Shown here piece by piece: positions 9,687 through 17,999 of a stretch of DNA of 64,000 bases (the stretch's first letter is position 1; every line of letters starts with the position of its first letter). The DNA lies in assembly GCF_017592335.1 (NCBI RefSeq), contig NZ_JACNMP010000015.1:27247-91246 (forward strand), given 5' to 3'. A program made the translations under genes and the position numbers. The notes below the pieces were generated by a model, which saw nothing but the letters and a program-made list of their open reading frames with translations, did no database searches and was not told where the DNA came from. The stretch is from Pseudaestuariivita rosea. GTDB taxonomy: Bacteria; Pseudomonadota; Alphaproteobacteria; Rhodobacterales; Rhodobacteraceae.

Positions 9687-9772
9687 ACTGTTCCAAGGCA
9701 ATAAAATCTGCCCGCCTCTGGACAGCGCGCCGCACGACGGATAGCCCTGCGCCATCGCAATAAGGGGGCAAC

Positions 9773-10360
9773 ATGGCAGCACGGGCATGGCAGCGGATGC
9801 TTTCGGGGCGGCGGCTTGATCTGCTGGACCCGACGCCGATGGATATCGAGATCGAAGATATCGCCCACGGGCTGGCTTTTGTGGCGCGCTGGAACGGGCA
9901 AACCCTTGGCGATTATGCCTATTCCGTGGCCGAACATTCGCTGCTGGTCGAAGACATCTTTGCCCGCGAAAACCCCTCGGCCCCTGTCAAATGGCGCTTG
10001 GCCGCATTGCTGCACGATGCACCCGAGTATGTGATCGGCGACATGATTTCACCCGTCAAGGCCGCCGTCGGTCCCGGCTACGGCGCACTGGACGACCGGC
10101 TGGCGGCCGCGATCCATTTGCGCTTTGGTCTGCCCGCCGTTCTGCCCGTAAAGATCAAAAAGCAGATCAAGAAAGCCGATAAAACCAGCGCCTGGATGGA
10201 GGCCGTTCAGATCGCCGGCTTTACCGAGGTCGAGGCGAACAAATTCTTCGGCAAACCCGACCCCGCACTGTGCAAATCGTTGGAAATCCGCCTTCGTGAA
10301 CCCGTCGCTGTGCGGAACAGCTATCTGAAAAGACACACAGAATTATTGTCGCAGATATAG
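9773..10360 (+). CDS. HD-domain phosphohydrolase (YfbR-like)
   Basis: Metal-dependent HD-superfamily hydrolase of 195 residues, cytosolic; relatives include 5'-deoxynucleotidases. Visible motifs are VAEHSLLVE, the HD pair in ALLHDAPEYVIGD (about 82) and the later Asp in KKADKTSAWMEA. The ATG follows AAGGGGGC. It ends 3 bp before a bidirectional terminator. The exact nucleotide substrate cannot be told from sequence. Confidence 0.88.
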   Translation: MAARAWQRMLSGRRLDLLDPTPMDIEIEDIAHGLAFVARWNGQTLGDYAYSVAEHSLLVEDIFARENPSAPVKWRLAALLHDAPEYVIGDMISPVKAAVGPGYGALDDRLAAAIHLRFGLPAVLPVKIKKQIKKADKTSAWMEAVQIAGFTEVEANKFFGKPDPALCKSLEIRLREPVAVRNSYLKRHTELLSQI

Positions 10361-10362
10361 AA

Positions 10363-10395
10363 AAGGGCGCAGGTGGGTATGGCACCTGCGCCCTT
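10363..10395. terminator. Bidirectional terminator between convergent genes
   Basis: Perfect 13-bp stem AAGGGCGCAGGTG/CACCTGCGCCCTT with a 7-nt loop, flanked by A-rich sequence on the left. It sits between the convergent HD hydrolase and iron-binding protein genes. Confidence 0.85.
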
Positions 10396-10416
10396 GGTCT
10401 TCAAGAGTTCAAGCTG

Positions 10417-11445
10417 TTATTCCCAGCCGACCTCATTGAAGATGGTCTGTGCCGTTCCCACGTTTTTCGCAACCATCGACAGGTCGACATCATCGGGCTT
10501 GAAGAACCCAAGCTGCGCCACGCTGGGTGACAGGGCGACACCGGGCACCGCCGGATATTCGTCGTTCCCGGCTGAAAAATATTCCTGCGCCTGATCGCTG
10601 GCCAGATATTCCAGGAAACGGATCGCATTTTCCCGGTTTGGGGCGTTCACGGCCACGCCGCCGCCCGACAGGTTCATATGCGCGCCATGGCCGCCCTGAT
10701 CGGGGAAGACCCAGCCGATCATATCCAGGCTGTCGCTGACCCCATCCACAGGTTTGCGGATCGCGCGGGCAAAGTAATAAGTGTTCGAGATCGAGATATC
10801 GCATTCCCCCGACACCAGACCGCGCAGCTGGTCCGTATCGCCGCCCTGCGGATCGCGGGCAAAGTTGTTGACGACGCCTTGGGCCCATGCGCGGGCGGCC
10901 TCTTCCCCGTCGTTTTCAATGATCGCGGCCAGAATCGTCTGTGAATAAACATTGGTCGAGGACCGGTGACACACCTGACCCTCGTACTGCGTATCGGCCA
11001 GATCGGCATATGTTTGCGGCGGGTTTTCAACATCATTGCGGTCATAGAAGATGATCCGCGCGCGCTGTGACAGGCCGAACCACTGGTTGTCGGCATCCTG
11101 TAGATATGCGGGCACGCGGGCTTCCAGAACGTCTGACTCGATCGATTGCAGCAGGCCCATTTCCTTGGCCCGTTCCAGGCGCGATGTATCGACCGTCAGC
11201 AGGACGTCGGCAGGGCTGTTTGCCCCTTCGGCCTGCATCCGGGTCAAAAGTTCGTCCGCATTGCCTTCGATCCGGCGAACGGTGATGCCGGTTGCTTCCT
11301 CAAAATCGGAATAAAGCCGTTCATCGGTATCATAGTGACGCGATGAATACAGGTTCACGACCTCATCCGCATAGGCCAATGACGGTGCCGCAATGCCAGC
11401 CGCAACGACAAGTGCCAGTGCTGAAACATGTCTTCTTTCAGTCAT
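10417..11445 (-). CDS. Ferric-iron ABC transporter substrate-binding protein (FbpA/FutA-like)
   Basis: Periplasmic Fe(3+)-binding protein of 342 residues that would feed an FbpB/FbpC-type importer. A signal peptide ends near SLAYADE; the mature start EVVNLYSSRHYDTD is typical of the family, and the tyrosine pair in SNTYYFARAI (about 222) matches the iron-ligand tyrosines. No permease or ATPase gene is adjacent, so it is an orphan here. A GAATAATTC motif 24 bp upstream may be an iron-response site. Confidence 0.92.
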   Translation of the reverse strand: MTERRHVSALALVVAAGIAAPSLAYADEVVNLYSSRHYDTDERLYSDFEEATGITVRRIEGNADELLTRMQAEGANSPADVLLTVDTSRLERAKEMGLLQSIESDVLEARVPAYLQDADNQWFGLSQRARIIFYDRNDVENPPQTYADLADTQYEGQVCHRSSTNVYSQTILAAIIENDGEEAARAWAQGVVNNFARDPQGGDTDQLRGLVSGECDISISNTYYFARAIRKPVDGVSDSLDMIGWVFPDQGGHGAHMNLSGGGVAVNAPNRENAIRFLEYLASDQAQEYFSAGNDEYPAVPGVALSPSVAQLGFFKPDDVDLSMVAKNVGTAQTIFNEVGWE

Positions 11446-11680
11446 CTAAGGCTCCCTCACCTTGTGTTGAATAATTCTTACAAAAACTATCAGTTACCAG
11501 AAGGCCTGACGGGCGCAAGCCTTTTCTGATTATTTTTATCGGAATAAATGCCTTGTTTGCGAAACAAAAAAATATGGACAGATGTAAATGCAGTGTATGA
11601 CTCAACAATAATGGCGAATAGTTTGGACTGAGATTGATCTATTTTTGATGGTTATGGTGTTCAGCACATCATTTGTGTAG
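11446..11680. other. AT-rich intergenic region upstream of the iron-binding protein gene
   Basis: About 235 bp with visibly lower GC than its flanks and many A/T runs. It carries the fbpA-like promoter region; at 11469-11477 GAATAATTC fits the GAAYNRTTC core of alphaproteobacterial Irr (iron control element) sites, though the flanks fit only partly. No gene is seen in it. Confidence 0.4.
11469..11477. promoter_or_regulatory. Candidate Irr/ICE-like box
   Basis: GAATAATTC matches the GAAYNRTTC core of the Irr box and lies 24 bp upstream of the ferric-binding protein start. About half of the outer TTTA/TAAA positions agree. This is a motif match only. Confidence 0.3.
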
Positions 11681-12147
11681 GCTGAAACACTGCAACTGGC
11701 CAATACGATTTATCAGGTGCAGCAGGACTGGGTCGCACGAAGATTCGACAATGGTTTGCGTATTCATTTCAATGACGTCGACGACTGCTGGAGCAGATGG
11801 AACTGCCCGACAAAGGGTTCCGGTTCAAAGGCGTTCAGTCCAGCTTTTTCTATACAGGTTTCACGCCTGGCAGTGGTATTTCCGGTGGGATATCGTCGTC
11901 AAGTGAGATCGTCTTTTACCACGACGGCACCTTCACATCGGACCACTTTTCCGGCGCCTTCGATAATTTCGACAACGGGGGCGGGTTTGCGACATCGAAA
12001 GAAACCAATGACGTCCGCGACCGCTATGAGGTCGGTGACGGTGTGATCCGAATGCAGATGCCCGACGGCCAGATCACCACCCAGCCCTTTTTCCTGGATG
12101 CGGACAACGGGATTATACTGGACGGCGAACCTCTGTCGGATGAATGA
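11681..12147 (+). pseudogene. Frameshifted hypothetical gene, about 155 codons in two frames
   Basis: Two overlapping frames read as one protein if one C is restored between 11785 and 11786: the first frame gives QQDWVARRFDNGLRIHFND then VDD, and the second continues LLEQMELPDKGFRFKGV. The second part, intact from ATG 11797 (116 residues), has a C-terminal pattern seen in small beta-rich bacterial proteins (GVIRMQMPDG ... PFFLD ... IILDGEP). No credible start or ribosome site precedes the first part. It could instead be a real 116-residue gene starting at 11797, but no Shine-Dalgarno is evident. Function unknown. Confidence 0.5.
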
Positions 12148-12191
12148 CGCATCACATGGGCCTTTTGCTACAATAGCTACTTAAAGTCTGA

Positions 12192-12298
12192 GGGCAGCGC
12201 CGACCCGAGGGTGGCGCAATCGCGCCGTGTCGTGCTGAAAGCACGCCCTCGGCGTGACGGGGCGGGTCGGCGCGGCCCGGTGTTTCACACCGGGCGGG
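12192..12298 (+). repeat. Large REP-like palindromic repeat, copy B (diverged)
   Basis: Begins GGGCAGCGC and ends with hairpin CCCGGTGTTTCACACCGGG then CGGG, the same order as copy A at 2143 but with a diverged inner part (arms GCGCCGACCCG/CGGGTCGGCGC). It fills most of the gap between the gene remnant and argB. Confidence 0.7.
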
Positions 12299-12338
12299 AA
12301 AAGCGACATATCTTACCGAAGCATAGCAGGCAAACACT

Positions 12339-13208
12339 CTACCCCCCCCGAATGATCGACCCCGCCCCGTGATCCGTAAACAGCTCTAACAAACACGCAT
12401 TCGGCGCACGGCCATCCAGAATGACCACGGCCCGCACACCGCCCTCAATCGCCGTCAGCGCTGTTTCCGTCTTGGGGATCATGCCGCCCGCAATCGTTCC
12501 ATCCGCCGTCATGGCCCGGATCTGGGCCGAGGTCAGCTCGGTCACCACATCCCCACCCTTGTCCTTGACCCCCGACACATCGGTCAGCAACAACAACCGA
12601 TCCGCCTTCAGCGCCGCCGCAATCGCGCCCGCCGCCGTGTCACCGTTGACGTTATAGGTCTCGCCCCCACGGCCCCCACCAAGGGGCGCAATCACCGGGA
12701 TCGTGTCATCGCGAAACAGCGTGTGCAGAACGCCCGTATCCACCTGCGCCGGCGTTCCGACAAAGCCCAGATCGGGGTCCGTCTGATCACAGATCATCAG
12801 ATTGGCATCCTTCCCCGACAACCCGACAGCCTTACCCCCCTGCCGGTTGATCGCCTGCACAATCCGCTTGTTCACACGGCCCGACAGCACCATCTCGACC
12901 ACCTCAACGGTCGCCGCATCGGTCACGCGCTTGCCGTTCACAAAATCGGACGTGATCTGCAGCTTATCCAGCATCTGGTTGATCATCGGCCCGCCGCCAT
13001 GCACGATCACCGGGTTCACCCCCACCTGCCGCATCAGCACGATATCCCGCGCAAAGCTTTCCATCGCGGCATCATCGCCCATCGCGTGACCGCCAAACTT
13101 GATCACGACAATCGCCCCGTCATAGCGCTGCAAATACGGCAAAGCCTCGGAAAGTGTGCGGGCTGTGGTGATCCAATCGCGGTTCATGGCTGTCTGCTTT
13201 TTCATCAT
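12339..13208 (-). CDS. argB: Acetylglutamate kinase
   Basis: Phosphorylates N-acetylglutamate in arginine biosynthesis; cytosolic amino-acid-kinase fold. The 289-residue protein shows [12 protein letters not shown] (about 36), the substrate loop [12 protein letters not shown] (about 69), [19 protein letters not shown] and the C-terminal nucleotide segment [18 protein letters not shown]. Two adjacent ATGs (13208, 13205) make the exact start uncertain by one codon. Monocistronic here; the divergent SDR gene begins 108 bp away. Confidence 0.96.
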   Translation of the reverse strand: MMKKQTAMNRDWITTARTLSEALPYLQRYDGAIVVIKFGGHAMGDDAAMESFARDIVLMRQVGVNPVIVHGGGPMINQMLDKLQITSDFVNGKRVTDAATVEVVEMVLSGRVNKRIVQAINRQGGKAVGLSGKDANLMICDQTDPDLGFVGTPAQVDTGVLHTLFRDDTIPVIAPLGGGRGGETYNVNGDTAAGAIAAALKADRLLLLTDVSGVKDKGGDVVTELTSAQIRAMTADGTIAGGMIPKTETALTAIEGGVRAVVILDGRAPNACLLELFTDHGAGSIIRGG

Positions 13209-13316
13209 CTGCTGTCCCTTTGCCCCCCGTCGTAAGGCGTTCGGGCCCGACTGCCAAGGCCCGCGTTGCCATCGCAGATCAGACTGCTAGGCTAGACGCG
13301 GATCGGAGACTCGCCC

Positions 13317-14057
13317 ATGGCCACCAACGCATCACAACGCACCCTGCTTCTGACCGGCGCCAGCCGGGGGATCGGCCACGCCACCGTGCAGCGGTTCAAC
13401 AAGGAAGGCTGGCGCGTCATCACCTGTTCACGCCACCCCTTTCCCAACGAATGTCCCTGGGGCGGCGGCATCGACAACCACGTCCAGATCGACCTGGCCG
13501 ACCCGAACGACACGATCAACGCGATTGAGACGATCCGGGCCAAGCTCAACGGTCGTCTGGACGCGCTGGTCAACAACGCCGGTATCTCGCCCAAGGGTCC
13601 TGAGGGCGAACGCCTGAACACCATCGACACCGACCTGCGCACCTGGGGCCATGTCTTTCACGTGAACTTCTTCGCCTCGGTCGTGCTGGCGCGCGGGCTA
13701 AAGGATGAACTGACCGCGGCCAAGGGATCGGTGGTGAATGTGACGTCGATCGCGGGCAGCCGCGTGCACCCCTTTGCGGGCGCGGCCTATTCCACGTCCA
13801 AAGCCGCCTTGGCCGCTCTGACGCGCGAAATGGCCCATGACTTCGGCCCGCTCGGCGTGCGCGTGAACGCGATAGCGCCGGGCGAGGTCGAAACCTCAAT
13901 CCTGTCGCCGGGCACCGAGAAGATCGTCGAAAACCTGCCCCTGCGCCGCCTGGGTCAACCGGCCGAGGTCGCCGACGTGATCTATTTCCTCTGCTCGAAC
14001 CAGTCCACCTACGTCACCGGAACCGAGATTGAGGTCAACGCCGGCCAACACGTCTGA
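13317..14057 (+). CDS. SDR-family oxidoreductase
   Basis: Short-chain dehydrogenase/reductase of 246 residues, NAD(P)H-dependent, cytosolic. Classical motifs are present: TGASRGIGHAT (about 14), NNAGIS (about 87), catalytic Ser in NVTSIAGS and YSTSKAA (Tyr and Lys about 160), and a glycine-rich end YVTGTEIEVNAGQHV. GGAGA lies 7 nt before the ATG. Substrate cannot be predicted; the nearest neighbours do not form a pathway with it. Confidence 0.93.
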   Translation: MATNASQRTLLLTGASRGIGHATVQRFNKEGWRVITCSRHPFPNECPWGGGIDNHVQIDLADPNDTINAIETIRAKLNGRLDALVNNAGISPKGPEGERLNTIDTDLRTWGHVFHVNFFASVVLARGLKDELTAAKGSVVNVTSIAGSRVHPFAGAAYSTSKAALAALTREMAHDFGPLGVRVNAIAPGEVETSILSPGTEKIVENLPLRRLGQPAEVADVIYFLCSNQSTYVTGTEIEVNAGQHV

Positions 14058-14088
14058 CGCATCAACCTAGTTGTCACAAAGTCCAAAG

Positions 14089-14246
14089 GGCAGCGCCCGA
14101 CCCGAGTGTGCACACAAAGCGCCAACCCATTCCCCACCAAACAGCACTCGACACCCACCCCGCCCGGTGGGCACCACCGGGCAGCGCCCGACCCGCCCCC
14201 ATGGGCGGGCGCTTTCAGCCCCCACCCGCGGGCCGGTCGCTGCCCT
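14089..14246 (-). repeat. Large REP-like palindromic repeat, copy C, with extra arm
   Basis: Bases 14158-14246 match the reverse complement of copy A almost throughout (CCCGCCCGGTGGG, ACCACCGGGCAGCGCCCG, CATGGGCGGGCGCTT, CCACCCGCGG). An additional GGGCAGCGCCCGACCCGAG at 14089 precedes it, so the element is compound or one copy inserted by another. It accounts for half of the gap 14058-14384; the rest (14250-14384) is AT-rich with no gene recognised. Confidence 0.8.
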
Positions 14247-14384
14247 CATAGCTTAAGTGGATTGTTCTTGCTCATTAATAGTTGCAACAAAAAACAAAAA
14301 TGGCTGCGCTTGTCTGTAGTTTCATTGATATCGTTGGGCTTTCAAACGTCCACTTCACAATGAATATGTCTTTAAGAACCGCAG

Positions 14385-15353
14385 TTGACGCGTTTATTCA
14401 CGTTAAGTAGCCTCAACAAAAAGCGGGAAAATTATTTGGATAACGCATCATTTAGCATTGCTTTCGAGGGACAGCCCTTTGACAAAGGTGAGATTGACAT
14501 CAAAGACTTAGCGCCCGCACTGTTGGCACTTGGCGATATTGTGCAATCAGCCAACAAAGCGTTAAATGGTGACCGCGCAGAGGCTCGTCTCAAAGTTAGG
14601 GCAACTAAAGAAGGCTCGTTTGAGGCTCTTCTCGCGTTAGATGTAAGTTGGATAACTGATATGCTTGATTTAGCGGCAGCAAATCCAGACCGTATGTCTG
14701 CTGCAAAGGACATAGTTGATCTTCTTTTTAAAGCTGGGGGCGGCGTTGGAGCAACGACGATAGGGGTCGTCCAAGCTCTGAAATTCTTCAGAGGTAAAAA
14801 ACCAGAAAAAATTGAAGAAAAATCCTCGGTTGTATCGATAACTATCGACAACACTACCATTCAGATGGAGCCACAAGCTTTCACGCTACTTCGTGATCAA
14901 GCTACTAGAGAGAAAATAGAAAAGTTCAGCAAACGGACCCTAAACATAAATGGACTTGATAGTGTCAGGATTGAGGGTGGTGCAGATAAAGAGCCACTTT
15001 CGATCACCAGCAGTGAAATGTCAGCTCTTCGCATTCCTGAACCAAGTGACGACGAAGTTGAAACACAAATCAACCATCTGACACTTTGGTTAAAGCTAGT
15101 AACGCCACAATTTGAGGATGGCTATAAATGGCGTTTCTCAGATGGCGGCGAACATCGATTTACCGCCATTATGGAAGACACAGATTTCTTGAATCCAGTC
15201 TTGGCCGGTGATGTAACTATGAGTGCAAATGATACACTCAGATGCTTGATCAGAGAAGAACAAGAAATACGTGGTGGTAACATCGTCAAGACGGTCTTTG
15301 TTGAAAGAGTATATGACCATCGCAGAGGTGACACTCAATTGAGGCTGATTTAA
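14385..15353 (+). CDS. AT-rich orphan protein, unrecognised
   Basis: A 322-residue hypothetical protein from TTG 14385; a TTG at 14436 (residue 18) is an alternative and neither has a good ribosome site. GC is clearly lower than in neighbouring genes and codon choice is A/T-richer, suggesting horizontal gain. The N-terminal part (SIAFEGQPFDKGEIDIKDLA, then LLALGDIVQSANKALNG) reads as a compact conserved domain. Residues about 108-134 are hydrophobic and Gly-rich (KAGGGVGATTIGVV), a possible membrane helix. The C-terminal 130 residues look beta-rich. It is flanked by a REP-like element on the left and repeat-rich DNA on the right. I do not recognise a function. Confidence 0.8.
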   Translation: MTRLFTLSSLNKKRENYLDNASFSIAFEGQPFDKGEIDIKDLAPALLALGDIVQSANKALNGDRAEARLKVRATKEGSFEALLALDVSWITDMLDLAAANPDRMSAAKDIVDLLFKAGGGVGATTIGVVQALKFFRGKKPEKIEEKSSVVSITIDNTTIQMEPQAFTLLRDQATREKIEKFSKRTLNINGLDSVRIEGGADKEPLSITSSEMSALRIPEPSDDEVETQINHLTLWLKLVTPQFEDGYKWRFSDGGEHRFTAIMEDTDFLNPVLAGDVTMSANDTLRCLIREEQEIRGGNIVKTVFVERVYDHRRGDTQLRLI

Positions 15354-15658
15354 ATAAGCCTGTTTATCCCTGATATCTTAACCAACCTCAAAAAGTTAAC
15401 ACCACCCAACCCCTTAACACCCCCTTCCTTCACCGTACGCATTGACAGCTTTTTCACCCGTCGGGAATCGTACAAACCGCATTTTCAGTTCGTACAAAAC
15501 CTGCGTACGAAACGTACGTTTTGTCACAAACGTGCCGAGGCAGTCCTGCAAATCCACCAAAAATGTGCAATTTGCACATGCGATATCACACCCGCACGGT
15601 GGGGTAAGGGTTATGACGCTGCGTCTTTTGCACCTCGCCTATAAGCCTCTGAAATCAG
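15354..15658. other. Repeat-rich non-coding region, element 1
   Basis: No gene. It holds TTAAC-type motifs (15378, 15395, 15414), a CGTACAAA/CGTACGAA cluster (15469-15524), the palindrome ATGTGCAATTTGCACAT (about 15563-15579) and ATGACGCTGCGTC at 15613-15625. The last two, in this order and with the same GCGAT after the palindrome, recur on the minus strand at 45292-45370. Confidence 0.65.
15469..15524. repeat. Iteron-like CGTACAAA cluster with nested hairpin
   Basis: CGTACAAA at 15469 and 15491, then CGTACGAAACGTACG at 15504-15518, the whole enclosed by ACAAAAC/GTTTTGT arms (15494-15524). It may be a multi-site protein-binding region. No replication or partition gene is adjacent. Confidence 0.5.
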
Positions 15659-15886
15659 TCAGCTTTTCCGGATATAGTAAACCTGCGCGCCGTCGATGTC
15701 GGCGTGGTCCAACAGCTCATGCCCCGCCTCGGTGCAGAAATGCGGCACGTCCACAATCGCCGCGGGGTCATCCGCCCTGATCCGCAGCACCGCGCCTTTT
15801 TCCATCGTTTTCAATCGCTTACGGGCCTTCAACACCGGCAGCGGGCACAACAGCCCCAAAGCATCCAGATCTTCGTCATAGGTCAT
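15659..15886 (-). CDS. TusA/SirA-family sulfur-carrier protein
   Basis: A 75-residue cytosolic protein of the TusA/YedF family, which carries persulfide sulfur on a conserved cysteine. The motif LLCPLPVLKARK places that Cys at residue 14 within CPxP. The C-terminal half has the usual two-layer fold pattern (GAVLRIRADDPAAIVDV). Divergent from ccdA; a link to redox or cytochrome assembly is possible but only inferred from position. Confidence 0.92.
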   Translation of the reverse strand: MTYDEDLDALGLLCPLPVLKARKRLKTMEKGAVLRIRADDPAAIVDVPHFCTEAGHELLDHADIDGAQVYYIRKS

Positions 15887-15978
15887 ATCGCTGACTTAGG
15901 CACAGTGTTACATTTTGTCCACGCATATGTGACCACCACCCCCGTGACGCCGCCCCCCACCTGCGTTATGTGAAATGA

Positions 15979-16731
15979 ATGTTCGAAACCTCAGTCATAG
16001 ACGTATCGCTGATGCCCGGCCTGATGATCGCCCTGATCGCCGGGTTCTTTTCGTTCATCAGCCCCTGCGTCTTGCCCATCGTGCCGCCCTATCTGGCGTA
16101 TATGAGCGGGACGTCCCTGACCGACGTCGGGCAAAGCACAGTGGCGCGCGGCAAGGTCATGACCTCGGCCTTATTTTTCGTTATGGGGCTGGCGGTTGTG
16201 TTCATATTTCTGGGGTTCACGGCATCTCTGGTCGGACAGTTTTATCTGCAATATCAGACACATCTGACGATTGCCGCAGGTGTCGTGATTACCGCATTCG
16301 GCGGGCATTTTCTGGGGCTTTACCGCATCCGGTTTCTGGACAGCGAAATGCGGTTTGACGCAGGCGATCAGGGCGGCACGGCCTTTGGGGCCTTTGTCCT
16401 GGGCCTGGCCTTCGCCTTTGGCTGGACCCCCTGCATCGGTCCGCAGCTTGGCGCCATTCTGGGTCTGGCCGCGTCCGAGGCCGACGTGGCGCGCGGCACA
16501 TCCCTGCTGGCAGCCTATGCGATCGGGATGGGCATCCCCTTTCTGCTGGTCGCGGCATTTCTGCCCAGTCTGACCGGTGCGCTCGAGTGGACCAAGCGCA
16601 ATATGAAGGTCATAGAAAAATCGATGGGCGTTCTGCTGGTGGTCGTTGGCGTCATGATGATGACCGGCACATTCACCGATTTCAGTCTGTGGCTGAACGA
16701 ACAGTTCCCTGCCCTGCAGGCTTTTGGCTGA
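15979..16731 (+). CDS. ccdA: Cytochrome c biogenesis protein CcdA (DsbD-like transmembrane)
   Basis: Inner-membrane thiol transporter that passes reducing equivalents from cytoplasmic thioredoxin to the periplasm for cytochrome c assembly. The 250-residue protein has about six membrane segments and the paired cysteines in SPCVLPIVPPYLAYMSG (about 32) and TPCIGPQLGAILG (about 153). No clear ribosome site is seen before the ATG. Confidence 0.94.
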   Translation: MFETSVIDVSLMPGLMIALIAGFFSFISPCVLPIVPPYLAYMSGTSLTDVGQSTVARGKVMTSALFFVMGLAVVFIFLGFTASLVGQFYLQYQTHLTIAAGVVITAFGGHFLGLYRIRFLDSEMRFDAGDQGGTAFGAFVLGLAFAFGWTPCIGPQLGAILGLAASEADVARGTSLLAAYAIGMGIPFLLVAAFLPSLTGALEWTKRNMKVIEKSMGVLLVVVGVMMMTGTFTDFSLWLNEQFPALQAFG

Positions 16732-16790
16732 TTTCAGTAGCTTAATCTTAGGATTACTCTGTATTATGGTCGCTCAGACAAAGGGCGATC

Positions 16791-17999
16791 ATGGCGACCA
16801 AAGTGGCGAAATCGGTTCAGAAACGGCGGGTGTTTTACATACCCGGCTACGACCCGTTTCCGCCGCGCCGATACCGCGAATTGTATCGCGAAGAAAGCCG
16901 AAAGCAGGCGGCGATTTCGGGGTATGAGATTGCGCTGACATCAGACAAGGGGTCGGCGAATTACGGTTGGATCATCGACAGCCGGATCGATGGTCAGGCC
17001 GTTTCCACGCAGATGGAGGTGTTGGTCTGGACCGATCTGGTGCGGACATCGATGGTGCAAAGTATTCCGGCGACCTATGCGCAGTTGGTCCGGACGGCCT
17101 GGATCTATATCGCGACCGGTACGCTTTGGCGGCTGACATGGTTGCGGAAGGGGCCTGTGATCGCAGCGCTTTATCCGATTGTAATGTTGCTGGTGCAGCT
17201 TTTGACGGCTGTCGGTCTGACTTACGGCGCCGCGCGGCTGCTGGGCGCACTGCACCCGATGGCGGCGTGGCTGGGGCTGGTCGTGATACCGTTTGTGCTG
17301 GTCGGTTTTCGAAAGAAGGACAACATCTTTTTTGCCTATTATCTGATGCATGATTACGCCTATTCCGCGCGGTTACAGGGCGCAACGCCGCCTGATCTGC
17401 AAGACCGGATGGATCAGTTTCGGGATCAGATCGCGCAGGCGATGCAATCGGATGTGGATGAAGTTCTGGTGATCGGACATTCGTCTGGCGCGCATCTGGC
17501 GATTTCGCTTCTCGCTGATTTGTTGCGGGATAGACCTGGGCCAACGGCTAAGCCCGCCCTGGCGCTTTTGACGCTTGGGCATGTGGTGCCGATGATCTCA
17601 TTCCTACCGCGGGCCGATCAACTGCGCCGTGATCTGCGGTATCTGGGGCAATCGGAGGATCTGACCTGGGTTGATGTATCGGCCCCCGGTGATGGCTGTG
17701 CGTTTGCCTTGTGCGATCCGGTGGCCGTCAGTGGGGTGGCAACGGATAATCAAAAATGGCCGCTTGTTTTGTCGGCAGCATTCACGAAAACTCTGCAGCC
17801 AAAGACATGGAAATCCCTGCGGTGGAGGTTTTTTCGGCTGCATTTTCAGTATCTGTGCGCCTTTGATCGCCCCCGCTGGTATGATTATTTTCAGATAACC
17901 GCAGGGCCACTAACGCTGCAGGACCGTTATGCAACCCGGCGCCCGTCGAAATCGACGATCAATCGGCCGGCGTCAAAATATACATCGGTTGCCGCGTGA
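16791..17999 (+). CDS. Membrane alpha/beta-hydrolase-like protein coupled to P450
   Basis: A 402-residue protein with two adjacent hydrophobic segments (about 122-170) followed by a soluble domain holding a serine-hydrolase elbow VIGHSSGAHLA (Ser about 230). A start VFYIPGYDPFPPRRY also fits a hydrolase-like core split by the membrane segments. Its stop overlaps the P450 start (GTGA), so both are made from one message. It may supply or process a lipid-like P450 substrate; this is inference. I do not recognise a characterised family member. Confidence 0.75.
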   Translation: MATKVAKSVQKRRVFYIPGYDPFPPRRYRELYREESRKQAAISGYEIALTSDKGSANYGWIIDSRIDGQAVSTQMEVLVWTDLVRTSMVQSIPATYAQLVRTAWIYIATGTLWRLTWLRKGPVIAALYPIVMLLVQLLTAVGLTYGAARLLGALHPMAAWLGLVVIPFVLVGFRKKDNIFFAYYLMHDYAYSARLQGATPPDLQDRMDQFRDQIAQAMQSDVDEVLVIGHSSGAHLAISLLADLLRDRPGPTAKPALALLTLGHVVPMISFLPRADQLRRDLRYLGQSEDLTWVDVSAPGDGCAFALCDPVAVSGVATDNQKWPLVLSAAFTKTLQPKTWKSLRWRFFRLHFQYLCAFDRPRWYDYFQITAGPLTLQDRYATRRPSKSTINRPASKYTSVAA

